64,000 nucleotides of DNA from an uncultured Clostridia bacterium (GCA_928721915.1 CAKMVZ010000003.1:186001-250000), one strand, 5' to 3'. Counted from the stretch's first letter, positions 9,109-19,126 are shown. The notes: generated by a model from the sequence alone, not told the origin. Numbers and translations: made by a program.

Positions 9109-10205
9109 TTACACATTAAATCTAAATAAAACAATATCTCCATCTTGCATAATATAATCTTTTCCTTCAGATCTTATTAGACCTTTTTCTTTAGCTGTTA
9201 CCATTGAACCTCCTGATTTCATTAAATCATCAAATGAAATAACTTCTGCTCTAATAAATCCTCTTTCAATATCTGAATGAATTTTGCCGAGCTGCATTTG
9301 GAGCTTTTGTTCCATTTTTTATTGTCCATGCTCTAACTTCTGGTTCTCCAGCAGTTAAAAATGACATTAATCCTAATAATTTATAACTAGCTTTAATTAA
9401 TTTATCTAACCCTGATTCAGAAAGTCCTAAAGCTTCAAGCATTTCTTCTTTATCTTCTTTTCCGAAGACCACTTAATTCTTCTTCAATTTTTACACATAA
9501 TGGAATAACTTCTGCTCCTTCTTTTTTAGCATATTCTTCAAGTTTTACTAAATTTTGATTTTTTTCAGGATTTTCAATTTCATCTTCTGAAATATTTCCC
9601 ACATATAAAATTGGTTTTAAAGTAAGTAAAAAGCTTGAGCTTATTATTTCCAATTCTTCATCATTTAATTTCAAATTTCTAACAGGTGTTCCTAATTCTA
9701 ATGCAGACTTTATTTTTTCTAATAAATCAATTTCTGACTGAAATTTTTTATCTGCTTTTAAAGATTTTTTTGCTTTTTCTAATCTTTTTTCTACAGTTTC
9801 TAAATCCGCTAAACATAACTCAATATTGATAGTTTCAATATCTCTTATCGGATCAACGGATCCATCTACATGAGCAATATTTTCATTTTCAAAACATCTT
9901 ATAACATGAACAATTGAGTCAACTTCTCTAATATGTGACAAAAATTTATTTCCAAGTCCTTCTCCTTTGCTTGCGCCTTTAACTAAACCTGCAATATCAA
10001 CAAATTCAATCGTTGCATATGTTACTTTTTGAGGATTATAAATTTCAGCTAATTTATCAATTCTCTCATCTGGAACAGTTACCATACCAACATTTGGCTC
10101 AATTGTACAAAAAGGATAATTAGCACATTCCGCTCCAGCTTTTGTAATACTATTAAATAATGTACTCTTCCCAACATTTGGAAGTCCAACAATACCTATT
10201 TTCAT
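9109..10205 (-). CDS. ychF: Ribosome-binding ATPase YchF (two internal CGG +1 sites)
   Basis: An Obg-family P-loop ATPase that binds ribosomes and the 50S subunit. GLPNVGKSTLFN is the Walker A; the C-terminal TGS domain ends IVLFRFNV. The reading frame is broken twice. At 9464-9462 the codons run GGT CTT CGG and frame 0 stops six codons later; skipping the C gives SGLGKEDKEEML, as the family expects. At 9289-9287 GCT CGG must be read GCT GGC to give NAAGKIHSDIERGF. With both C residues skipped the protein has 364 residues, exactly the usual YchF length. Both restored glycines are at conserved positions. Without the shift there would be no functional YchF. Confidence 0.93.
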
Positions 10206-10280
10206 TTTTTCTCCCTTTTTATAATTTAAATTTTAATATTTATGAGTAATATATCTTTTAATTTAATAAATACACTTAAA

Positions 10281-10303
10281 AGACTGGTAACCAGCCAGTC
10301 TTT
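10281..10303 (-). terminator. Terminator of the tRNA-Thr(AGU) gene
   Basis: Stem AGACTGG/CCAGTCT directly after the encoded CCA end, followed by a short T run on the minus strand. Confidence 0.7.
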
Positions 10304-10307
10304 TATT

Positions 10308-10383
10308 TGGAGCTTCCTGTCAGATTCAAACTGACGACCTATTGATTACTAGTCAATTGCTCTATCAACTGAGCTAAGGAAGC
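10308..10383 (-). tRNA. tRNA-Thr, anticodon AGU, with altered elbow pair
   Basis: A 76-base cloverleaf with CCA encoded. Acceptor stem GCTTCCT/AGGAAGC, D stem GCTC/GAGC, anticodon stem ATTGA/TCAAT, T stem GTCAG/CTGAC, variable loop AGGTC. The anticodon loop CTAGTAA puts AGT at 34-36, reading ACU (Thr). Most bacteria use UGU and GGU threonine tRNAs, so A34 is unusual. The nearly invariant tertiary pair G19-C56 is replaced by A19 (D loop AGTTGATA) and T56 (T loop TTTGAAT), a compensated A-U pair. It is an isolated gene between ychF and rny. Confidence 0.88.
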
Positions 10384-10456
10384 AAAAAATTTAACATAAT
10401 TATTATAACATTTATAACAAAAAAGTCAACATTTTAAAATAAAAATATATAAAAAT

Positions 10457-10487
10457 AAAAGGAATGCTAAGAAGCATCCCTTTTATT
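10457..10487 (-). terminator. Terminator of rny
   Basis: Hairpin with arms around GGGATGCT/AGCATTCC, loop TCTT, flanked by A and T runs, 28 bases after the rny stop codon. Confidence 0.75.
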
Positions 10488-10514
10488 TTACTTAATTTTT
10501 TTAATTTTAAAAAT

Positions 10515-12059
10515 TTATTTTGCGTAATCAATCGCTCTTGTTTCACGTATTACATTAACTTTTATTTGACCAGGATATTCCATTTCTGTTTCAACACGTT
10601 TAGCAACATCTCTTGCCATAACAACCATTTCACCGTCTGAAACTTTATCTGGTCTTACAATTAAACGTACTTCACGTCCAGCCTGTATTGCAAATGATGT
10701 TTCAACACCTTCAAACGAATTTGCAATTTCTTCTAGTTTTTCTAATCTCTTAATATATGCTTCTAATGTTTCTCTTCTTGCTCCAGGTCTTGAAGCTGAG
10801 ATTGCATCAGCTGCTTGTACTAAAATTGCTTCTATTGAAGTTGGTTCTACATCTCCGTGATGAGCTTCAACTGCATTTATTACTATATCACTTTCTTTAT
10901 ATTTTTTTAGAATTTCAACTCCTATTTCAACATGAGTTCCTTCCATATCATGATCTAAAGCTTTTCCAATATCATGAAGTAATCCTGCTCTTTTGGCTAC
11001 TTTTGAATTAACTCCTAATTCATCAGCCATCAGCCTTGCTAAGTTTGAAACTTCAATTGAGTGATTCAAAACATTTTGACCATAACTTGTTCTATATTTT
11101 AGTTTTCCTAAAAGTTTAACAATTTCAGGATTTAAATTGTTAACACCCGTTTCTAGTAAAGCTCTTTCTCCTTCAGATTTTATAGTTTCAGCAACTTCTT
11201 CTTTTGCTTTTTCAACTACTTCCTCAATTTTTGCAGGATGAATTCTTCCATCATCAATTAAGCTTTGTAAAGCAATCCTTGCTACTTCTCTTCTTATAGG
11301 GTCAAAGCCAGAAATAATAACTGCTTCTGGAGTATCATCAATTATCAAATCAATTCCAGTAAGAGTTTCTAAAGTTTTAATATTTCTACCCTCTCTACCT
11401 ATAATTCTTCCTTTCATTTCATCGTTTGGAAGTGAAACAACAGATACTGTACTTTCTGAAGTATGGTCAGCAGCACATTTTTGAATTGCTAATCCTATAA
11501 CTTCTCTTGCGTTTTTCATTGCTTCGTCTTTAGCTTTTGCTTCTTGTTCACGAATTATTGCTGCTTTTTCATTTACAATTTCATTTTCTAAATCACTTAA
11601 TAATTGTCTTTTAGCTTGCTCTGTTGTTAAACCTGAAATTCTTTCAAGCTCTTCTACTTCTCTTGCATACATTTGATCTAATTCTTGTTTTTTCTTTTCA
11701 TTTTCAGTAAATTTTCTTTCAAGTTCTTTTTCTTTTCCTTCAAACGCTGCTGTACGTTTTTCAAGATTTTCTTCTTTTTGAATCAATCTTTTTTCTTGTG
11801 ATTGAATTTCGCCCCTTCTTTCTTTAATCTCTTTGTCTAAATCATTTCTAATTTGTAAAACTTCTTCCTTAGATTTAATAACTTCTTCTTTCTTTAAGTT
11901 TTCGGCTTCTATTTTTGCATTTTCCATAATACGTTTAGCCTCTTCTTCTGCACCTTGTATTTTAGATTCTGCAATTTTCTTTCTTGCCATCATACCAACA
12001 AATGTGAAAATCACAGCTGAGATTAGAAAGACGGCGATGTAACCAATTACATCTGTCAT
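10515..12059 (-). CDS. rny: Ribonuclease Y
   Basis: A 514-residue membrane-anchored endoribonuclease that starts mRNA decay in many Firmicutes. It has an N-terminal membrane helix (IGYIAVFLISAVIFTFVGMM), a long coiled coil to about residue 200, a KH domain with GRIIGREGRNIKTLE at about 213, and an HD domain with LLHDIGKALDHD around 350. Length and order match the family. It is transcribed alone, with its own terminator and about 190 AT-rich bases before the tyrS terminator upstream. Confidence 0.96.
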   Translation of the reverse strand: MTDVIGYIAVFLISAVIFTFVGMMARKKIAESKIQGAEEEAKRIMENAKIEAENLKKEEVIKSKEEVLQIRNDLDKEIKERRGEIQSQEKRLIQKEENLEKRTAAFEGKEKELERKFTENEKKKQELDQMYAREVEELERISGLTTEQAKRQLLSDLENEIVNEKAAIIREQEAKAKDEAMKNAREVIGLAIQKCAADHTSESTVSVVSLPNDEMKGRIIGREGRNIKTLETLTGIDLIIDDTPEAVIISGFDPIRREVARIALQSLIDDGRIHPAKIEEVVEKAKEEVAETIKSEGERALLETGVNNLNPEIVKLLGKLKYRTSYGQNVLNHSIEVSNLARLMADELGVNSKVAKRAGLLHDIGKALDHDMEGTHVEIGVEILKKYKESDIVINAVEAHHGDVEPTSIEAILVQAADAISASRPGARRETLEAYIKRLEKLEEIANSFEGVETSFAIQAGREVRLIVRPDKVSDGEMVVMARDVAKRVETEMEYPGQIKVNVIRETRAIDYAK

Positions 12060-12252
12060 ATCTTTTTACCTCTTTCTATTAAATTTTCAATGTACAAATA
12101 AATTATTCTTAGTTATTTTTAATCTTTTTTAAAAATATTATTTATATAATTTATATTGTATTTTAAAACATGTCTTTTCTGACATTTCTATTTTATATGT
12201 ATTATGCAAACTTGTCAAGTAAATTTTTAACATTTAATAAATTTTGAATTTT

Positions 12253-12297
12253 AAAAAAGCAACATAGTATACATTATAATACTATGTTGCTTTTTTA
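12253..12297 (-). terminator. Terminator of tyrS
   Basis: Perfect long stem, AAAAAAGCAACATAGTAT with its complement, loop of about eight bases, just after the tyrS stop codon. Confidence 0.85.
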
Positions 12298-12310
12298 AAT
12301 AATAAATATT

Positions 12311-13522
12311 CTATTTTTCTAATTTGTGAAAAACTTTTTTGCCTTTTTTTAAAATTGCATATCCTTTTTCAAAGTCTTTTTGAGATAATTTATATTGTAC
12401 ATCTTCAATCTTTTCATCATTAAGAGAAATACCACCTTGGGAAATTAATGTTTTAGCTTGGGATTTTGAACTTGCAATATTAGTTAAAACCAATAAGTCT
12501 AAAATTCCAAGATTTTCATTTTCTATTTTTGTAGATGGCATATTTGATATATCTCCACCATTTCCAAACAAAGCTTCTGAAGCTTCTTTAGCTTTTTTAG
12601 CTTCTTCTTCTCCATGGATTAATTTTGTAATTTCATAAGCTAAAAGTTTTTTAGTTTCATTTATTCTTTCATCTTTATAACTTGATAATTTTTCTACTTC
12701 ATCCATTGGAAGATATGTTAACATACATAAAACTTTTCTTACTTCACTATCTCCAATATTTCTCCAATATTGATAAAATTCATAAGGCGATGTTCTATTA
12801 GGATTTAGCCATAAAGCACCTTTTTCTGTTTTTCCCATTTTCTTTCCTTCAGCTGTTGTTAATAATTTAAACGTTAAACCGAAAGAATCTTGAGCGCCTA
12901 TTTTTCTAATTAACTCAACTCCTCCAATAATATTAGACCATTGATCATTTCCACCAATCTGTAATTTGCAACCATATTTGTCATGTAAATATAAAAAGTC
13001 ATAAGATTGAAGAAGCATATATCCCATTTCAAAAAATGTAAGACCTGTTTCTAGTCTTGCTTTATAACACTCTGCTGCAAGCATTTTATTTACTGAAAAT
13101 TTACTTCCAATTTTTCTCATAAAATCAATATAATTTAAATCTAAAAGCCAATCAGCATTATTTACTATAATTGCTCCATTATCGCCTTCAAAACTTATTA
13201 ATCTTTCAATTTGTTTTTTTAACGCAGCAGCATTTTTGTCTAACTCTTCTCTTGTAAGCATTTTTCTCATATCAGTTTTACCAGATGGATCTCCAATTGT
13301 TGCAGTTCCTCCACCAATTAAAATAATAGGTTGATGACCTGCCTTTTGCAAATATGATGCTATCATTAATGATATAAAATGGCCAATATGCAAACTATCT
13401 GCAGTAGGATCAATTCCTACATAAAATCTAATAGGACCTTTTTTTAATTCATCTCTTAATTCTTTATCATGCGTTAATTGTTCAATATAGTCTCTTTTTT
13501 CTAATTCTTCAATAATATCCAT
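12311..13522 (-). CDS. tyrS: Tyrosyl-tRNA synthetase
   Basis: A 403-residue class I synthetase that charges tRNA-Tyr. The HIGH-type motif is DSLHIGHFI at about residue 42, the second signature is KMGKTEKGALW (KMSKS-type) near 230, and a C-terminal S4 RNA-binding domain contains SKSQAKTLISQGGISLND. The start ATG follows a good ribosome-binding site. A T-box leader with terminator lies directly upstream (13550-13770), so expression is likely induced when tRNA-Tyr is uncharged. Monocistronic, terminated at 12253-12297. Confidence 0.96.
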   Translation of the reverse strand: MDIIEELEKRDYIEQLTHDKELRDELKKGPIRFYVGIDPTADSLHIGHFISLMIASYLQKAGHQPIILIGGGTATIGDPSGKTDMRKMLTREELDKNAAALKKQIERLISFEGDNGAIIVNNADWLLDLNYIDFMRKIGSKFSVNKMLAAECYKARLETGLTFFEMGYMLLQSYDFLYLHDKYGCKLQIGGNDQWSNIIGGVELIRKIGAQDSFGLTFKLLTTAEGKKMGKTEKGALWLNPNRTSPYEFYQYWRNIGDSEVRKVLCMLTYLPMDEVEKLSSYKDERINETKKLLAYEITKLIHGEEEAKKAKEASEALFGNGGDISNMPSTKIENENLGILDLLVLTNIASSKSQAKTLISQGGISLNDEKIEDVQYKLSQKDFEKGYAILKKGKKVFHKLEK

Positions 13523-13549
13523 TTTTTACCTCCTTTTTATTTTAAAAAT

Positions 13550-13770
13550 CAAAAAGAGCCATTCGTCATCAAAGGACGAATTGGCTCCGTGGTACCACCT
13601 TTTTTTACAATTTTTTAATTGCCTCATTTTAAGCTGTTCGTAGCTATACGTAGTTACTGATAGAATTGTAATTCAAATTTTATACCAAAAGCAATTTTCA
13701 CCAGCCATTGCATCTCTATTTTTTGGGAACTTTATAAAAATTTACTACATTCTCTTTAACATAACTAATT
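13550..13770 (-). promoter_or_regulatory. T-box leader of tyrS
   Basis: On the minus strand the core T-box sequence AGGTGGTACCACGG is at about 13600-13586. It is followed by a terminator hairpin (GAGCC..CGTC paired with GACG..GGCTC, then a T run) ending near 13550. Upstream is a Stem I-like part with AGAGATG, GGTG-GAA elements and a segment containing TAC (GAATTACAATTC), which may be the tyrosine specifier. Uncharged tRNA-Tyr would stabilise the antiterminator and allow tyrS transcription. Specifier position is my inference. Confidence 0.85.
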
Positions 13771-13818
13771 TAAATTTTTATTATAATAACATCTATAAAT
13801 TAAAATGTCAATACAGTT

Positions 13819-14094
13819 TTAAGCTTTTACTGTAACTTTTTTAATATCGCTTACTTCTTCTTGAATTTGAATTCCAGCAAATTCTTCACCTAGTAAAAAT
13901 CTATTTAAATTTTTCATAGTAATCCCTGTTGTATAAGAAATATCTCTTTTAGTAATTTCTTCTAAGCCATCATAGCCCTCTAGAAAATTTTTTAATTTTC
14001 CTAGCTCTTTATTATCTTTTTCAATACAATTATTGCAAACAGCATTCTCTGTTTGAAAAAAACCTCCACAACGAGCACATCTTTTTATTTCCAT
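13819..14094 (-). CDS. Small zinc-ribbon protein (YvyF/flagellar-operon-protein-like)
   Basis: A 91-residue protein starting MEIKRCARCGGFF. Four cysteines in two CxxC pairs (CARC and CNNC) form a probable N-terminal zinc ribbon, followed by a helical C-terminal part. The layout is like the small YvyF/TIGR03826-type proteins of Firmicutes, whose function is not well established. The start at 14094 is preferred because AGGAG lies eight bases upstream; upstream GTG at 14103 overlaps that site. No flagellar genes are nearby, so the flagellar label should not be taken literally. Confidence 0.6.
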   Translation of the reverse strand: MEIKRCARCGGFFQTENAVCNNCIEKDNKELGKLKNFLEGYDGLEEITKRDISYTTGITMKNLNRFLLGEEFAGIQIQEEVSDIKKVTVKA

Positions 14095-14195
14095 AAACAA
14101 CACTCCTTTTTATACAAAAAATTCTTTCGTATCTTTAATTTTTTTACATATTTTATCATATAGAATTTAAAAAATAAAGTATTTTTTAAAATATT

Positions 14196-16386
14196 TTATA
14201 TTCTTAAAAAATTTTCTGTAACAACAAACATTACAATTAACAATATAATTGAAATTACAAAAGTATAATTTTTAAATATTAATAAACAATCTTTATCAAT
14301 TTTTAAATCCTCTTTACTTAAATTCTTTAAGTTTGGAAGATTTTTAATTAAAATAATAATTGCAAATATTATAACTGCCAAAATTATGTTATTAAACATT
14401 TCAAGTTCAAATCCACCTGCTAATACTTGAATAGCAGCATAAAAATTATTTAAAAAATGTAGTAAAACAGTAAGTTTTATACTTGAAGTTTTAATAGCTA
14501 TTATTCCAAATAAAATACCAATTAAAAATGCAAAAATTCCCTGATTTAAATTCATATGGAATAATCCAAATAGTATTGCTGAAAAAATAACTGCAAATGC
14601 ATTTCCATATGATTTTGAATAATTTAGTATTGCTTTTCTAAAGAATAATTCTTCAAAAATAGCCGGGATAATTGTCATTGATATAATATACATAATTTTT
14701 GATATTAATGTATTAGAAGGTTCAACTGACAATTCTCCAAAAATATCATAATTTAAACCAATTTTTTCATATATCCAGGAAATAACAAATTGCAAAATAG
14801 CAGTTAAAGCAATTCCTATAAATATTATATTAAATTTTGTTTTTCCAGAAATAATTTTAGCTTTTTCTGTTTCTCCTATATCTTTGGTATTTGAGATAAC
14901 ATAAGCAGAAACTATGCCTAAAGATAAAACAGAAACTATACCATTTAAAACTATATTTAATGTATTACTATCAAGCCAAGATATTTTAGGCATTACTAGT
15001 CCAAAAACAAATGCTAGTACTATTTGTAAGAATATAAGCATTATAAAAGCCATGCCAATAATAAATGCAAATCTTTTTGCTAAAGTAGCTTTTAAATCTT
15101 TTGCTTGTTTTTCTTTTAATGATAATTCTTGTTTTGCTCTTCTTCTCTTTTTATTTGAAGCTGTATAATCTAAAATTCCATTTTTAAATTTTTTGCTACA
15201 ATATTTAAAAATAAATGGAATTGAAATAATTAAAATTATAAAAGATATTATTATTTGCAAAGTTGTTGCTTGACCAATTATCATCATTGCTGGTACAAAG
15301 AAAGTTGATACAATTGGTAAACATGAAATTATATACATAAGCGGCGTTACAGTTATGTATGGTGAAATTGCAGATAAACTTACCAAATATAATATAACTA
15401 CTAAAAATAATAATATCATTGTAGTATTTCCGAGCTTCTGCAACTGAAGTTGTTTTGCTTGTTAAAGTAGCTTGGATTAAAGCTGTTATAAACACTGTAA
15501 AAATTAAATAAGCAGCCATTACTAAAATATAACTTGCAATACTTGTATCTATATTTATAAAACTTGCACCAAATGAAGCTCCAGTCTCTTGCATTGTAAA
15601 TAAACTGTTTATGCAATTTCCAATTATATAGTAAACAAAAGTATATAAAACCTGAATTAGTGCAGCAATTGTAACACTTAACACTTTTGAAATTAAATAT
15701 TCTCCAGCTGTTACGCTTGTTAAAACATATTCAATAGATTTTGATACTTTTTCTTGAGCAACTTCATTTGCAATTCTTGATAATATAATTATTAAAACCA
15801 TATAAACAACTACAATTGAAATTGTTTTTATTATCTCTTTAGTACCAGAATTTTCTGCATCTACTCCTAAAAGCTCTGTCTCTACAGACACTTGTTCATT
15901 TAAAGTATTTAACTCATCAACTGAAATATTATGTTTGCTTGCAAATAAATTAGCTCTAATTTCAGATAATTCATCATAAATTATATTAGAAAGCTCAGTT
16001 CCTATTCCTTCTTTAGAAATAATTTTTGCAGTTATTATTTCTTCTGCATTAGAAGATACTTCTAATAAAACTGTATTATCGTCAGGAATATTTTCTTTTG
16101 AATATGGATTTTCTTCTACCTTTTCTATTTTATAGTTTTCATTTTCTCCATATTTTTGATTAAAATCATCAAATGCTATATTTTCTTTATCTAATATTTG
16201 AATTGTAACTTTTTCTTGTTGTAAAATATTAATATTATGTTCTTTTAAATAATTTGAAATATTTTCCCAATTTGTAGCAAATAAAATTGATATAAAAATT
16301 ATAATATTTAAAACTACAAACCACTTATTTTGAATACTTTTTTGAACATCAAATTTAATAATTTCCCTAATTTTTTTGTAATTCAT
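14196..16386 (-). CDS. ABC transporter permease fused to a CPBP intramembrane protease (one CGG +1 site)
   Basis: Frame 0 reads a NatB-like ABC-2 permease from 16386; a CGG codon at 15432-15430 follows VAEA and must be skipped by one base to give VAEAGNTTMILL. The protein then runs on to 14196, 729 residues in total. The N-terminal half has one membrane helix, an extracytoplasmic domain to about residue 170 and a cluster of helices. The C-terminal half carries the CPBP/Abi signatures EELFFRK, FGLFH and HFLNN. Such permease/CPBP fusions are known alongside Na+/peptide exporters. It lies 35 bases downstream of its ATPase gene. Confidence 0.85.
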
Positions 16387-16421
16387 TTTAAATTTATCCC
16401 TTTCTAAAATTAAGTTTTAAA

Positions 16422-17138
16422 TTAAGCCTCTAATTCTCCAACTCTTGAAATAAATATTTGATTTAAACTTTGATTATTATATTTTTTCTTAATTTCTTTT
16501 AAATTTCCTTTTTCAATAATAATTCCTTTTTCTAATATCGCAATTTCATCACATAATTCTTCAACATGATCCATTCTATGTGAAGAAAAAATTATTGTTT
16601 TTCCTTCTTTTTTAAGCTCAACTATACATTTTTTTAGTTCTTCAACACTAATTGGATCTAATCCAGAAAAAGGTTCATCTAAAATTAAAAAGTCTGGTTC
16701 ATGTAAATTCGAAACTATAAATTGAATTTTTTGCCTATTTCCTTTTGATAGATCTTTTACTTTTTTATTTAAATATTCTAAGATATTAAACTTTTCTAGC
16801 CAAAAAATTAATTTTTCCCTAATCTCTTTGGTTTCCATTAATTTTAGAGCTCCATAATATTCACATAATTCTAAAACTGTATAAGATGGAATTAAACTTC
16901 CTTCTTCTGGAAGATATCCGAATTTATCTAAAGTTTCTTGAGTTATTTTTTGATTATCATATAATACTTCTCCAGAAGTTTGCGTAATAATTCTTAAAAT
17001 AGTACGAAATGTAGTTGACTTTCCAGCTCCATTTCTTCCAATTAAACCAAAAATTTTTCCATTTTCTACTTTAAAAGAAATATTTTGAATTGCTTTAAAA
17101 TCACCAAATTCTTTAGTTACATTTTTTAATTCTAACAT
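16422..17138 (-). CDS. ABC transporter ATP-binding protein (NatA-like)
   Basis: A 238-residue ATPase partner of the downstream permease-protease fusion. It has Walker A GLIGRNGAGKST, a signature-like segment DLSKGNRQKIQ and Walker B FLILDEPFSGLDP. A short C-terminal tail ends RVGELEA. The pair resembles NatAB exporters, which move Na+ or peptides out of the cell. No regulator is adjacent. The upstream region holds the rnpB terminator. Confidence 0.92.
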   Translation of the reverse strand: MLELKNVTKEFGDFKAIQNISFKVENGKIFGLIGRNGAGKSTTFRTILRIITQTSGEVLYDNQKITQETLDKFGYLPEEGSLIPSYTVLELCEYYGALKLMETKEIREKLIFWLEKFNILEYLNKKVKDLSKGNRQKIQFIVSNLHEPDFLILDEPFSGLDPISVEELKKCIVELKKEGKTIIFSSHRMDHVEELCDEIAILEKGIIIEKGNLKEIKKKYNNQSLNQIFISRVGELEA

Positions 17139-17164
17139 AAAAATTTCAGTCCTTTTTAAAAAAT

Positions 17165-17190
17165 ATTTAGGTTTTTTTAAACCTATAAAA
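17165..17190 (-). terminator. Probable terminator of rnpB
   Basis: Short hairpin TAGGTTT/AAACCTA about 20 bases after the 3' end of rnpB, followed by a T-rich run on the minus strand. Confidence 0.5.
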
Positions 17191-17208
17191 ATTTTTTATT
17201 TAAAAAAT

Positions 17209-17604
17209 AGGAGTAAACAATAAGCCGGGTTCTGTTATTTCAAATAGTCATTTATCTAGGATATATATTGCTATATACCTCAAGCCACCTCAAAGCTACA
17301 TAGAAAAACGAGCAGTTTTTTTATCTATGCTAAGCTTCCCAAGTGTTGCTCCGGATAGGGTTTACATTGACGCAAAATGTCACCATTTTGCCGGTAGGCT
17401 CTTACCCTACCTTTTCACCTTTACCCCCAAAAATTCAAAACTATCACAAAACGATAGTTTTGAATTTTTGGGGGCTGTTTTTTTCTGTTGCACTTTCCCT
17501 AAGGTCACCCTCGCTTGACGTTATCAAGTATCCTTGCTCTATGGAGCCCGGACTTTCCTCTCGCTTATAAAAATAAAGCCAGCGACTATTTTGTTTACTC
17601 CTGT
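17209..17604 (-). ncRNA. rnpB: RNase P RNA, type A
   Basis: The catalytic RNA that matures tRNA 5' ends. On the minus strand it has the conserved motif GAGGAAAGTCCGGGCTCC, then AGGGTGACC..., AAGGTGAAAAGGTAGGGTAAGAG in fragments, and near the 3' end ACAGAACCCGGCTTAT. The two ends pair (GGAGTAAACAA with TTGTTTACTCC), closing helix P1. One peripheral helix, near P12, is an unusually long and nearly perfect hairpin (about 17410-17475) with arms of some twenty pairs. The protein partner gene is not in the window. Confidence 0.95.
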
Positions 17605-17629
17605 TTTTTTACTATAAAAACACTTTATC

Positions 17630-17638
17630 ATTATAGCA
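17630..17638 (-). promoter_or_regulatory. Extended -10 promoter element of rnpB
   Basis: TGCTATAAT on the minus strand, about 25 bases ahead of the mature rnpB 5' end; a -35 box is weak. Placement fits transcription of rnpB. Confidence 0.45.
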
Positions 17639-17773
17639 CAAGAAAAAATAAAAAGCTAGTATTAGAATAAAAATTAAGTTGCTATTCAAAAATATTAATC
17701 ATACATTTTATTTTAAATTTACAAACTTTATTTTGTTTTTACAATTTGCCCTATTTAAAAAAATGTAATAAAT

Positions 17774-17830
17774 AAAATACACTTCCAAATAAATGATAAA
17801 TTTTTTATCTAATATTTGAAAGTGTATTTT
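17774..17830 (-). terminator. Terminator of the secD-like/secF-like/gtrA run
   Basis: Long inverted repeat AATACACTTCCAAAT with near-complement ATTTGAAAGTGTATT, just after the gtrA stop. Confidence 0.6.
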
Positions 17831-17849
17831 AAATTAAACCTTAAGTTTT

Positions 17850-18313
17850 TTAACTTTTTATATCACATGTTTCTTTGTTTTTGTTAGAACTTGTAAATAC
17901 TAAAAATTTACTAAAAATATAGTTTAAAACTATTACAACAATATTTGTAAATATCTTCATTATTAACTCATTGATTAATAATAATGAAACACCGAACAAA
18001 CATTATTCCAATATCGAGTAAAGCAGTAACTGCTCTTGCTGACATAAATTTCCAAAATTCAATCCAAACTTCTTTTCTGGTTTGTTCTTTTCTTTCAAAA
18101 ACGAAAAATCTATTTGAAAAATATTGAAAAAATACAGAAGCTAGTATTGCAATCACATTGCTAACTTGATATAATTCTTCTCCAATTAAAAAGTTTAAAC
18201 CTGCAAAAAACTCCAATATTTATAATAGTTGCAATTACTCCACAAATTAAATAATTAATAATTTCTTTATATTTTTTATAAATATCAAAACACCAATTAA
18301 TCAGTTTCTTCAT
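17850..18313 (-). CDS. GtrA-like membrane protein (two +1 breaks, one at CGG)
   Basis: A GtrA/DPMS-type flippase-like protein of 153 residues with four helices, if both breaks are bridged. These proteins are thought to help move polyprenyl-linked sugars across the membrane. Start ATG 18313 overlaps the end of the upstream gene by 17 bases. First break: in-frame AGG at 18202-18200 after GVFC; either skipping its A or removing one T from the preceding six-T run restores GLNFLIGEELYQ. Second break: GTT CGG at 17994-17992; skipping the C gives GIMFVGVSLLLINEL and a stop at 17850. The second follows the CGG pattern; the first may be a homopolymer error. Confidence 0.75.
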
Positions 18314-19121
18314 CTTTTCTCCTAATTTCTTTTTCAAAAGTAACTATAATATAAACTAAAACGAAAAACATCATTCCAGGTAAAATCCATGCATTAACAG
18401 GAATTCTTAAAATAGCAACTATACTTAATAAAAGTAATAATAAAACTATTGACTTTCCTATTATTTTTAAAGTTTCTATAATAACTTTTTCTGATTTTAA
18501 TAATTTATATCTTAACATCATACAAGCAATAATTATAATTGCAGAAACTAAAGTTGGTAAAATATATGGTTTAAATAAGTCGCGAAGTCTTATTTTTGAA
18601 TCATGATAAAGTTTATAATCAACTCCTTCTACTAAATCATCTACAGTTTTTACCTTATCTTCTGCTTCACTTTCTACTCCATCTTCTGGACCATACTCTA
18701 TAGTTGTTCCGCTATCAACTGCTCCATCTGTTGCATTGCCTAATAAGTTTGCAACAACTTGTTCATCACTTGTATCAATACTTTCTTCTGAAACATTTTG
18801 ATATAAAGCAACTAATTTTTCAAGTAAAGCTTTTTCTTCTTCATCTGTAATCGATTCAGCTATAATATAAACAGAATCATCAAAAACTTCTTTTGTTCTT
18901 ACTTCAAATTTTTTATCTCCAAAAACTTCTTTACAAATTGCTTTTACATCTTTTTTCTCAAACTTTTGATCAAATATATACTCTAATGTATTATGCTCTC
19001 TTATATATAAACTAACATTAAATCCTTTAAAGCCAACCATTATAAATCCAGCGATTATTATAAGAATCATAATAATTATAAGAACTTTATTTTTTGTTTC
19101 CATACTCCTTTTTCCTTCCAT
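18297..19121 (-). CDS. SecF-like membrane protein, divergent
   Basis: A 274-residue protein. It has one N-terminal membrane helix (VLIIIMILIIIAGFIMV), an extracytoplasmic alpha/beta domain to about residue 170 that resembles the small P1 domain of SecF, an acidic linker, and then about three helices. It is shorter than SecF and lacks its full C-terminal bundle. It follows the SecD-like gene by 5 bases and overlaps gtrA, so the three are one operon. Function in protein export is only suggested by this pairing. The start could be METKNK, six codons downstream. Confidence 0.5.
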   Translation of the reverse strand: MEGKRSMETKNKVLIIIMILIIIAGFIMVGFKGFNVSLYIREHNTLEYIFDQKFEKKDVKAICKEVFGDKKFEVRTKEVFDDSVYIIAESITDEEEKALLEKLVALYQNVSEESIDTSDEQVVANLLGNATDGAVDSGTTIEYGPEDGVESEAEDKVKTVDDLVEGVDYKLYHDSKIRLRDLFKPYILPTLVSAIIIIACMMLRYKLLKSEKVIIETLKIIGKSIVLLLLLLSIVAILRIPVNAWILPGMMFFVLVYIIVTFEKEIRRKDEETD

Positions 19122-19126
19122 CTTTT

